Source: Desulfovibrio sp.
GTDB lineage: Bacteria > Desulfobacterota > Desulfovibrionia > Desulfovibrionales > Desulfovibrionaceae
DNA: 13,633 bases
Assembly: GCA_009773975.1 (NCBI GenBank)
Contig: VSMX01000056.1
Coordinates: 1-13,633, forward strand
Direction of reading: 5' to 3'
Under the pieces are notes generated by a model. The model made no database searches, had not been told where the DNA came from, and worked only from the letters and a program-made list of their open reading frames with translations. The stretch's first letter is position 1; each line of letters opens with the position of its first letter. Position numbers and translations under genes: made by a program. Below are positions 1-5,529 of the stretch, one piece after another.

Positions 1-165
1 GTCATGGACTGCTTCTGCGGCTCGGGAGCCTTTCTGGCCGCGGGAATACGCCACGGCCGGCGCGTAATCGGCGTGGACGAATCCGAAATCGCGATTGCAG
101 TCGCCTCGCAGCGCCCGGAACTTGTGAATATGCCGGTTCTTGAATTACCGGATTGGCAGTTGTGA
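1..165 (+). CDS. DNA adenine/cytosine-N4 methyltransferase, C-terminal end (partial)
   Basis: The reading frame is open from base 1 and stops at TGA 163-165, leaving 54 residues of a gene that begins outside the window. The visible part starts with MDCFCGSGAFLAAG, which matches the AdoMet-binding motif I (D-x-F-x-G-x-G) of the N6_N4_Mtase family. It is followed about 12 residues later by GVDES, the acidic residue that holds the AdoMet ribose, and then AIAVA, the helix usually seen after it. Motif I close to the C-terminus indicates the beta-type motif order, with the catalytic DPPY-type motif upstream and out of view. Only a short tail follows, so there is no CcrM-like C-terminal domain. Whether it belongs to a restriction system, a phage or an orphan methylase cannot be told. 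Confidence 0.8.
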   Translation, partial: VMDCFCGSGAFLAAGIRHGRRVIGVDESEIAIAVASQRPELVNMPVLELPDWQL

Positions 166-167
166 TT

Positions 168-197
168 CGGCATTGAAATGTTTACATTTCAATGCCG
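168..197 (+). terminator. Perfect 13-bp hairpin after the methyltransferase gene
   Basis: The arms CGGCATTGAAATG (168-180) and CATTTCAATGCCG (185-197) are exact reverse complements around a TTTA loop, two bases after the methyltransferase stop. Only a short TTTT run follows, four bases later (202-205), so termination is plausible but not textbook. The core TGAAA...TTTCA recurs in palindromes upstream of fba and gap, so it could instead be an operator for the MFS gene that starts at 245. Confidence 0.5.
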
Positions 198-244
198 GCG
201 CTTTTCGGCCCCAGGAAACGAAGCTGGCTTTTCAAGGAGTATTT

Positions 245-1402
245 ATGGCGCGCGGAGCGGGTTTACTGGCTATGGCTTGCGGCACGTTTGCATTGGGCAT
301 GGCCGAATTTTCCATGATGGCCGTGCTGACGCCGGTGGCGCGTTCTCTCGGGGTCAGCATTCCGGCGGCCGGTGATTTTATATCGGCATACGCCCTGGGC
401 GTCACGCTGGGCTCGCCTTTGCCGCTTTTGCTGCGCTCCCGCCCTTACAAGCATATTTTGCTGATTCTCTGCGCGGTAATTTGCGCTGGCAACGCGCTGA
501 CCGCCTGCGCCCAGGGCTATTTCAGCCTTTTGGCCTGCCGCTTTTTGGCCGGCTTGCCGCACGGCGCCTATTTTGGAGTGGCTGCCATTTTTGCCACAAC
601 CCTGGTGGAGCGGGGCCGGCGCGCCTCCGCCGTGGCCATCATGGTCTCCGGCATGACAGTGGCCAATCTGGCCGGCGTGCCTTTTGCCACCTGGCTGGCC
701 AACTCTCTTTCCTGGCGCTGGGCTTTTGTAATTGCCGCTTTTTTTGGCTGCGCCGCCTTTTTGGGCATTCTGTTTTTGACGCCCGCGCGCCATCACGGCG
801 AGGCCGGATCCCTCAAGGCCGCGGTGAGTTTCCTGCGCGGCGCGGCTCCCTGGCTGATTTTTCTGGCCACATTCCTGGGGCAGGCCAGCGTATATTGCTG
901 GTATAGCTATATGGAGCCAATCATGCTGCAAGTGGCCCATTTTGCTCCAGACAACATGAAGTGGGTAATGGTGGCCGCGGGCCTTGGCATGTTTGGCGGC
1001 AACCTGGTGGCCGGCAAACTGGCCGATCACTATCATCCCGCCATTGTCTCCGGCGTGACCGCGCTAATGATTATTCCCGCCCTGGCCGCCATTTATTATT
1101 TCAGCGCCAATCAGATTTTGGCAACTGTCATGGTCTTCGCCGGGGCAGCCCTGCTTTTCGCCCTGGGCGGCCCCATGCAATACCTCATTGTGCGCTTTTC
1201 CCGGGGCGGCGAAATTCTGGGCGGAGCCGGCATCCAGATAGCCTTCAATTCATCAAACGCCCTGGCCGCGTGGCTGGGCGGCCTCTGCATCCATGCCCAC
1301 TACGGGCTGACCTCGCCGGCGCTGCTGGGCATCCCCTTTGCCGCAATCGCCGCCTGCATTATTTTCTGGTTTTACAGGCGCTATGGACGGGTGCCGTTGT
1401 AA
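245..1402 (+). CDS. araJ: AraJ-like MFS drug/sugar exporter (DHA1 type)
   Basis: Predicted 385-residue inner-membrane major facilitator with about 12 hydrophobic segments. The N-terminus (GTFALGMAEF, then LGVSIPAAGDFISAYALGV), the LPHGAYFGV segment and the MVSGMTVANLAGVPFATWL stretch (motif C region, residues 133-151) follow E. coli AraJ closely as I recall it. The APWLIF...WYSYMEP segment and the C-terminal GGEILGGAGIQIAFN also match. Motif A between helices 2 and 3 is degenerate, as in AraJ itself. ATG 245 is chosen because AAGGAG at 234-239 sits 5 bases upstream. A TTG at 140 would overlap the methyltransferase and add 35 unrelated residues. Such proteins export sugars or drugs by proton antiport; the substrate here is unknown. 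The gene stands alone, downstream of a hairpin and convergent with tRNA-Lys. Confidence 0.88.
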   Translation: MARGAGLLAMACGTFALGMAEFSMMAVLTPVARSLGVSIPAAGDFISAYALGVTLGSPLPLLLRSRPYKHILLILCAVICAGNALTACAQGYFSLLACRFLAGLPHGAYFGVAAIFATTLVERGRRASAVAIMVSGMTVANLAGVPFATWLANSLSWRWAFVIAAFFGCAAFLGILFLTPARHHGEAGSLKAAVSFLRGAAPWLIFLATFLGQASVYCWYSYMEPIMLQVAHFAPDNMKWVMVAAGLGMFGGNLVAGKLADHYHPAIVSGVTALMIIPALAAIYYFSANQILATVMVFAGAALLFALGGPMQYLIVRFSRGGEILGGAGIQIAFNSSNALAAWLGGLCIHAHYGLTSPALLGIPFAAIAACIIFWFYRRYGRVPL

Positions 1403-1470
1403 AAAAGCCGCGAAAATGCCTGAAAATGAAAACGGCGGCCTGCAAAAAATCGCAAGTCGCCGAAATCAAG

Positions 1471-1487
1471 AAGAAAAAAAAGAAAAA
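1471..1487 (-). terminator. T-rich tract downstream of tRNA-Lys
   Basis: Read on the minus strand, a nearly pure T tract (TTTTTC followed by eight T) begins about 24 bases beyond the tRNA CCA end. No convincing GC stem precedes it, so this is only a possible termination or 3'-end processing region. The plus strand carries the matching A tract past the end of the MFS gene. Confidence 0.3.
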
Positions 1488-1511
1488 CGTCCAAGATCAG
1501 AAAATTTTACC

Positions 1512-1587
1512 TGGTGGGCCGTGCGGGGATCGAACCTGCCACTCACTGCTTAAAAGGCAGTTACTCTACCTACTGAGTTAACGGCCC
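1512..1587 (-). tRNA. tRNA-Lys (anticodon UUU)
   Basis: Reverse-complemented, this is a full 76-base cloverleaf. The acceptor arms GGGCCGT and ACGGCCC pair perfectly, followed by discriminator A and an encoded CCA (1512-1514). The anticodon stem ACTGC/GCAGT encloses the loop CTTTTAA, which puts UUU at positions 34-36. The T arm contains GGTTCGATCC. It reads AAA/AAG lysine codons. It is a single tRNA, not part of a cluster in the window, and is transcribed away from fba. Confidence 0.96.
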
Positions 1588-1596
1588 AACTTCTGC

Positions 1597-1625
1597 AAGA
1601 TATAAATATATGCTGTTTTTGTCAA
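1597..1625 (-). promoter_or_regulatory. Promoter of tRNA-Lys
   Basis: On the minus strand a consensus -35 TTGACA occupies 1625-1620. An AT-rich -10 region lies 15-17 bases downstream (TATATC at 1604-1599 or TATCTT at 1602-1597). Transcription would begin a few bases before the mature tRNA 5' end at 1587. Confidence 0.6.
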
Positions 1626-1648
1626 TACTGAAAATTATTTTCGATAAT
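1619..1648 (+). promoter_or_regulatory. Candidate fba promoter overlapping the tRNA promoter
   Basis: Plus-strand TTGTCA at 1619-1624 and GATAAT at 1643-1648, 18 bases apart, resemble a sigma-70 promoter reading toward fba. The -35 shares bases with the tRNA-Lys -35 on the other strand, because TTGTCAA read backwards is TTGACAA. It would give a leader of roughly 150 bases before fba. Confidence 0.4.
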
Positions 1649-1746
1649 AAAAATTCTCCCCGCCCATTTTTGCGCTTCGCGTCCGCAAGAATGGCTTTGC
1701 GCTTTTAAGTGATATGTGGCAAGCTTTGTTTATTACCCATTGAGCC

Positions 1747-1777
1747 CGCGGCTGAAATTGGCGCAATTTCAGCCGCG
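1747..1777 (+). promoter_or_regulatory. Perfect inverted repeat in the fba leader
   Basis: The arms CGCGGCTGAAATT (1747-1759) and AATTTCAGCCGCG (1765-1777) are exact reverse complements around GGCGC. It lies 13 bases before the purine-rich ribosome-binding region (1791-1800) and lacks a T tract, so it is unlikely to be a terminator. As RNA it would be a stable leader hairpin; as DNA it could be an operator with the half-site GCTGAAA. Confidence 0.6.
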
Positions 1778-1805
1778 ACCAGCCATTTGCGAAGGAGGAG
1801 ATTCC

Positions 1806-2732
1806 ATGCCGCTAACAGGACCCAAGGAAATGTTTGCCAAGGCCTATGAAGGCCGCTACGCCATCGGCGCCTTCAACGTCAATAACATGGAGATTGTCCA
1901 GGGCATCATGCGGGCAGCATCCCAGGAAAAATCTCCGGTCATCCTGCAGGTTTCCGCCGGCGCGCGCAAATACGCCGGCCAGATTTACATCATGAAACTG
2001 GTCGAGGCCGCGCTTGAGGAAGATCCCGCAATTCCTGTCGTCGTCCATCTTGACCATGGCCCCAGCTTCGAAATGTGCAGGGACTGCATTGACGGCGGCT
2101 TCACTTCCGTCATGATCGACGGTTCCCACCTCCCCTACGAGGAAAATATCGCCCTGACCAAAAAGGTTGTCGATTATGCCCATCCTCGCGGCGTCTGGGT
2201 CGAGGCCGAGCTTGGCAAGCTTGCCGGCATTGAGGAACACGTCCAGAGCGACGAGCACGTCTATACCGATCCCGATCAGGCTGTTGACTTTGTGAAGCGC
2301 ACAGGCTGCGATTCCCTGGCCATTGCCATCGGCACAAGCCACGGCGCCTACAAGTTCAAGGGCGATGCCAAACTTGATTTCGCGCGCCTTGAGGAAATCA
2401 CCAGCAAGCTTCCCGGCTATCCTCTTGTTTTGCACGGCGCGTCGAGCGTTCCCGAAAAATTTGTCAAACTGTGCAACGAATATGGCGGCAAGGTCGGCGG
2501 CGCAAGGGGCGTTCCGGAAGAAATGCTGCGCAAGGCCGCGGAAATGGGCGTATGCAAGATCAATGTCGATACAGACATCCGCCTTGCGCTCACCGCCTCC
2601 ATCCGGCAGTTCTTTGCCGAACATCCCGAACAGTTTGACCCGCGCTCCTACCTTGCGCCGGCCAGGGAAGCCGTGAAGGATATGGTTGCCCACAAGATTC
2701 GCGACGTCATGGGCTCTTCCGGCAAGGCCTAG
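1806..2732 (+). CDS. fba: Class II fructose-1,6-bisphosphate aldolase
   Basis: Cytosolic zinc-dependent enzyme of 308 residues that interconverts fructose-1,6-bisphosphate with glyceraldehyde-3-phosphate and dihydroxyacetone phosphate. The family signature is clear: GAFNVNN near residue 21, VVVHLDHG (78-85) with the catalytic Asp83 and zinc ligand His84, then VEAELGKLAG (132-141). TSHG supplies His179 and VLHGASS supplies His210, the other two expected zinc ligands. KINVDTD (251-257) is the phosphate-binding end. The length matches the shorter class IIB/tagatose-type enzymes rather than E. coli FbaA (about 359). ATG 1806 is chosen for the strong GGAGGAG six bases upstream; the frame is open 90 bases further up without support. 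gap follows 118 bases downstream on the same strand, so the pair likely serves one triose-phosphate step. Confidence 0.97.
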   Translation: MPLTGPKEMFAKAYEGRYAIGAFNVNNMEIVQGIMRAASQEKSPVILQVSAGARKYAGQIYIMKLVEAALEEDPAIPVVVHLDHGPSFEMCRDCIDGGFTSVMIDGSHLPYEENIALTKKVVDYAHPRGVWVEAELGKLAGIEEHVQSDEHVYTDPDQAVDFVKRTGCDSLAIAIGTSHGAYKFKGDAKLDFARLEEITSKLPGYPLVLHGASSVPEKFVKLCNEYGGKVGGARGVPEEMLRKAAEMGVCKINVDTDIRLALTASIRQFFAEHPEQFDPRSYLAPAREAVKDMVAHKIRDVMGSSGKA

Positions 2733-2740
2733 GGATTTTT

Positions 2741-2778
2741 TATAATCGGGACAGGCGGGCAGACCATGTTCTGCCCGC
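2741..2778 (+). promoter_or_regulatory. TATAAT box and 9-bp hairpin between fba and gap
   Basis: TATAAT at 2741-2746 is a perfect -10, but I see no convincing -35 about 17 bases upstream (in the end of fba). Nine bases beyond it, GCGGGCAGA (2755-2763) pairs with TCTGCCCGC (2770-2778) around a six-base loop. No T tract follows, so this is not a standard terminator. It could be an mRNA processing or stability element, or lie at the start of a gap-specific transcript. Confidence 0.35.
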
Positions 2779-2798
2779 GGTGATGGCAGGCAGCGGCT

Positions 2799-2822
2799 TG
2801 CATGAAAACACGTTTTCATGCA
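2799..2822 (+). promoter_or_regulatory. Perfect 11-bp palindrome upstream of gap
   Basis: TGCATGAAAAC (2799-2809) and GTTTTCATGCA (2812-2822) are exact reverse complements with two bases between. This is the geometry of a dimeric regulator's operator more than of an RNA hairpin, since a two-base loop is too tight. It ends 28 bases before the gap start. Its TGAAA...TTTCA core resembles the palindromes upstream of fba and the MFS gene. Confidence 0.55.
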
Positions 2823-2850
2823 TTAAATTACATTATTCAAGGAGAATGCG

Positions 2851-3849
2851 ATGCCCGTAAAGTTGGGAATTAATGGTTTTGGGCGAATTGGGCGCTACCT
2901 GCTGCGGCTTCTGGCCAATGACAAGGATATAATCTTTACCGCAATCAATGCCCGGGCAGCCAATGACGCCCTGGCCTACCTGCTCAAATATGATTCCACC
3001 TACGGCCGCTTTGAGGGAGAAGTAAGCCACGATGCGGAAGGCATCATTGTAAACGGCCGCCACATCGCGGTTACCCGCTGTCCGATGGGCGAATGGCAAT
3101 GGGGCAATCTGGGCGTGGACCTGGTTGTGGAATCAACAGGCAAGATCAAGGATCGCGCCGGTCTTTCCCATCATCTTGACTGCGGCGCCAAAAAAGTCAT
3201 TATTTCCGCCCCCGGCAAGGGCGTGGACGCGATGATAGTCATGGGCGTCAACGAGGATATCTACAGGCCGGAGGACAAGATTTTCTCGGCGGCTTCCTGC
3301 ACCACCAATTGCCTTGCGCCGCCGGTCAAGGTCATCCACGGGAAATTCGGCTTCAATCACGGGCTGATGACGACAATCCACTCCTATACCATGAGCCAGC
3401 GCATCCTGGACGGCACGCACAAGGACTGGCGCCGCGGCCGCACGGCAGGCGTCAACATGGTGCCCAGCAGCACGGGCGCGGCAAAGGCCGTGGGCATTGT
3501 CATGCCGGAACTGGAAGGGCGCATCAACGGGATGAGCGTGCGCGTGCCCACTTTTGACTGTTCCCTGGTGGACCTGACCTGCGAAGTGGACAAGCCCTGC
3601 GACGCTGAAGCCGTCAACGCCGCCCTCAAGGAAGCAAGCCAGACATGGCTGCGTGAAAACATGGGTTATACAGAAGAACCCGTCGTTTCCATCGACTTCC
3701 GGGGCTCAACTTACGGTGGTGTGGTCGATGCCCTTTCCACCCTGGTTCTGATGGACAAAATGGTCAAGCTCCTCATCTGGTATGACAATGAAGCCGGCTT
3801 CACCAACCAGCTTCTGCGTCTTGTGCGCCTGGTTGCGAAAGATTGCTGA
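2851..3849 (+). CDS. gap: Glyceraldehyde-3-phosphate dehydrogenase, likely NADP-using or dual-cofactor
   Basis: Cytosolic GAPDH of 332 residues converting glyceraldehyde-3-phosphate to 1,3-bisphosphoglycerate. The Rossmann motif GINGFGRIGR is at 6-15, the catalytic Cys150 in SAASCTTNC, and the base His177 in TTIHSYT. The phosphate-binding segments VPSSTGAAKA and LRVPT-like (MSVRVPTFDCSLVD) are present. The position after beta-strand 2 reads AINARAAND, with Ala34 where NAD-specific enzymes have Asp (usually IND). B. subtilis GapB, which prefers NADP, has AINASYSAE there, so NADP or dual use is inferred. The usual WYDNEWGYS near the end is WYDNEAGFT. ATG 2851 is preceded by AAGGAG at 2839-2844. 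It follows fba and ends in a strong terminator. Confidence 0.96.
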   Translation: MPVKLGINGFGRIGRYLLRLLANDKDIIFTAINARAANDALAYLLKYDSTYGRFEGEVSHDAEGIIVNGRHIAVTRCPMGEWQWGNLGVDLVVESTGKIKDRAGLSHHLDCGAKKVIISAPGKGVDAMIVMGVNEDIYRPEDKIFSAASCTTNCLAPPVKVIHGKFGFNHGLMTTIHSYTMSQRILDGTHKDWRRGRTAGVNMVPSSTGAAKAVGIVMPELEGRINGMSVRVPTFDCSLVDLTCEVDKPCDAEAVNAALKEASQTWLRENMGYTEEPVVSIDFRGSTYGGVVDALSTLVLMDKMVKLLIWYDNEAGFTNQLLRLVRLVAKDC

Positions 3850-3869
3850 AAAAGATCAAGGCTGAATCC

Positions 3870-3893
3870 GGGGCGGCTTTCCGCCCCTTCTTT
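3870..3893 (+). terminator. Intrinsic terminator of gap
   Basis: GGGGCGG (3870-3876) pairs with CCGCCCC (3881-3887) around CTTT, followed at once by TTCTTT. It lies 21 bases after the gap stop and closes the fba-gap unit before the next gene. Confidence 0.92.
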
Positions 3894-3925
3894 ATCGCGG
3901 GATTTTGCCCTTTTTGCCGAAAAAG

Positions 3926-4906
3926 ATGTGCGCGCTGCTGAAAATTGAAAATGCTGTCAAGGTATTCGATGTTGCCAGGGGAATGTTTGGCGAGGTGCGC
4001 AAGCTCAGGGCCGTCGATGGAGTCAGCCTGACACTGGAACCGGGTCAAAGCCTTGGCCTTGTGGGAGAATCCGGCTGCGGAAAATCCACCCTGGGCCGTC
4101 TGGCCTGCGGTTTGCTCAATCCGACTTCCGGCAATATCGAACTGCATGGCAAGGCCCTTCCCAGGGCCTCTTCCCGCAGCTGGGCCAGGGGGCATATCCA
4201 GATGGTTTTCCAGGATCCGGCCTCCTCGCTCAATCCGCGCATGAAGGCGCTGAATTCCATAGCCGAACCTCTGGTGCCTCTCGGCATTGGCATGCGCGAG
4301 CGCCGGAAAAAGTCGGAGGAAATGCTGGATCTTGTGGGCCTTGCCGGCATGGGAGACCGCTATCCGCATGAGTTTTCCGGCGGCCAGCGGCAAAGAATAG
4401 CCATTGCCCGCGCCCTGATTACCCATCCGGAAGTCATTGTCTGCGATGAGCCGGTTTCCGCCCTCGATGCTTCCGTCCAGGCGCAAATTCTCAATCTCTT
4501 GCGGGAAGTCCAGGAAAGGTTTTCGCTTTCCTATCTCTTTATCTCGCACGATCTTTGCGTTGTTGGCTTTATGTGCCAGCATATTTCCGTAATGTACCTG
4601 GGCCAGTTTGTGGAGAGCGCGCCAGCCGCAAAGCTTTTCCAGGGGCCGGCCCACCCTTCTTCGGAAGCCTTGCTGGCCGCCATGCCGGAAGGGGAACAGG
4701 TCTGGAAAAAGGGTTCGCAGCCTGACAGGCTGCGGCCAATATTAAACGGCGAACTTCCCAGCCCGCTTGACCCGCCCACGGGCTGCCGCTTCCATCCCCG
4801 CTGCCCAAAGGCCATGGAAATCTGCGCAAGGCTTGCGCCGCAATGGCATGAAATTGAACCAGGCTGGCAGGCCCGCTGCCACCTCTATGACAATGAGGAC
4901 AAATAG
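3926..4906 (+). CDS. Oligopeptide/dipeptide ABC transporter ATPase (OppF/DppF type)
   Basis: Nucleotide-binding subunit of 326 residues for a peptide (or nickel-type) importer at the inner face of the membrane. Visible in order: Walker A GESGCGKST (47-55), Q-loop VFQDP (Gln96), signature SGGQRQRIAIARAL (151-164), Walker B VIVCDEP (170-176), D-loop SALDAS and switch His208. The C-terminal oligo_HPY extension has GCRFHPRCP and cysteines at 287, 293, 300 and 318; similar cysteines in DppD-type subunits have been reported to hold an iron-sulfur cluster. ATG 3926 has only a weak AAAAAG upstream; TTG 3905 would add seven residues. It normally works with OppD, two permeases and a binding protein, none of which is in the window. 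It sits just after the gap terminator, and its last 22 bases overlap mobA on the other strand. Confidence 0.9.
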   Translation: MCALLKIENAVKVFDVARGMFGEVRKLRAVDGVSLTLEPGQSLGLVGESGCGKSTLGRLACGLLNPTSGNIELHGKALPRASSRSWARGHIQMVFQDPASSLNPRMKALNSIAEPLVPLGIGMRERRKKSEEMLDLVGLAGMGDRYPHEFSGGQRQRIAIARALITHPEVIVCDEPVSALDASVQAQILNLLREVQERFSLSYLFISHDLCVVGFMCQHISVMYLGQFVESAPAAKLFQGPAHPSSEALLAAMPEGEQVWKKGSQPDRLRPILNGELPSPLDPPTGCRFHPRCPKAMEICARLAPQWHEIEPGWQARCHLYDNEDK

Positions 4907-5529
4907 GCCAGGTCTTCCGCGCTGTTGCAGTTGAAAAAAACGGGCGCGTCGCTTTTATCGTATGGCACAAGAATCAAATCCTCCCTTGCAAGAGCCGAGT
5001 AAAGACCGAATTTGCCCCCGGCAATGCCTTTTTGCAGACAGGGAAGCGCCTTTTGCATATAAATTCCGGCCAGCATTTGAATCTTGCCGTCCGGCGGATT
5101 GATGAAAAATATGCCGCAACTCTCGCCTGGCTGTCTTGCCGCGAGCCGTTCGAGAATTTCCAGCCGCATCAGGGGCAAATCGCAGGCCAGGGCAAATATG
5201 CCAGCGCAAGCTTTTTTCCGGGCCTCCACAAGCGCGCCCATGATCCCGCTGATTGGCCCCAAATCGGGCTTTTCATCAAACATGCACGGAAAATGGGGAT
5301 AAGCCCGTCCTGCGGACGTGGTGACCATGCATTCGCCGCAAAGCTTTTGCAGCAGCCCAAAAGTATGCTCCAGCATTGTCGGCCCGTTTGGCCCGAATGG
5401 CCGAATCAGGGCCTTGTCGCGCCCCATGCGGCTGGAATGGCCGCCTGCCAGTACGCAGCCGAGCAGTGAAATTTTCTTTGGGGAGGCCACTATATGAAAT
5501 TCGCTCCGACCGCCGATTGTCCGATTCAT
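4885..5529 (-). CDS. mobA: Molybdenum cofactor guanylyltransferase
   Basis: Cytosolic enzyme of 214 residues that transfers GMP from GTP to Mo-molybdopterin, giving the MGD cofactor of formate dehydrogenases and other DMSO-reductase-family enzymes. The nucleotide-binding motif GCVLAGGHSSRMGRDKAL (24-41) is diagnostic, with GPISGIMGAL (91-100) and ACDLPLM (115-121), where Asp117 is the expected magnesium ligand. The end reads NCNSAEDL, matching the usual NxNTPEDL. ATG 5529 overlaps the stop of the upstream RND gene (TAATG), and GGTGGA precedes it, so the two are translationally coupled. The first 20 residues before the motif are longer than usual, so a later start is possible, but the coupling supports this one. 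The 3' end overlaps the ABC ATPase gene. Confidence 0.92.
   Translation of the reverse strand: MNRTIGGRSEFHIVASPKKISLLGCVLAGGHSSRMGRDKALIRPFGPNGPTMLEHTFGLLQKLCGECMVTTSAGRAYPHFPCMFDEKPDLGPISGIMGALVEARKKACAGIFALACDLPLMRLEILERLAARQPGESCGIFFINPPDGKIQMLAGIYMQKALPCLQKGIAGGKFGLYSALAREDLILVPYDKSDAPVFFNCNSAEDLAYLSSLS

Noticed and set aside
140..244. Upstream TTG start for the MFS gene
   Set aside because: It overlaps the methyltransferase end, crosses the hairpin and has no ribosome-binding site; ATG 245 has AAGGAG at good spacing and matches AraJ.
1512..1587. tRNA-Lys as an integration site for a mobile element carrying the left-edge methyltransferase
   Set aside because: No duplicate of the tRNA 3' end and no integrase gene are visible in the window.
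1717..1732. TGGCAAG followed by GTTTA, resembling a sigma-54 promoter before fba
   Set aside because: The -12 element lacks the required GC at the correct spacing.
2755..2778. Terminator between fba and gap
   Set aside because: The stem is good but no T tract follows; it more likely marks processing or a leader.
1812..2819. Long open frame antisense to fba
   Set aside because: A mirror of the codon bias of fba; no ribosome-binding site or recognisable domain. The same applies to long frames opposite the ABC ATPase and RND genes.
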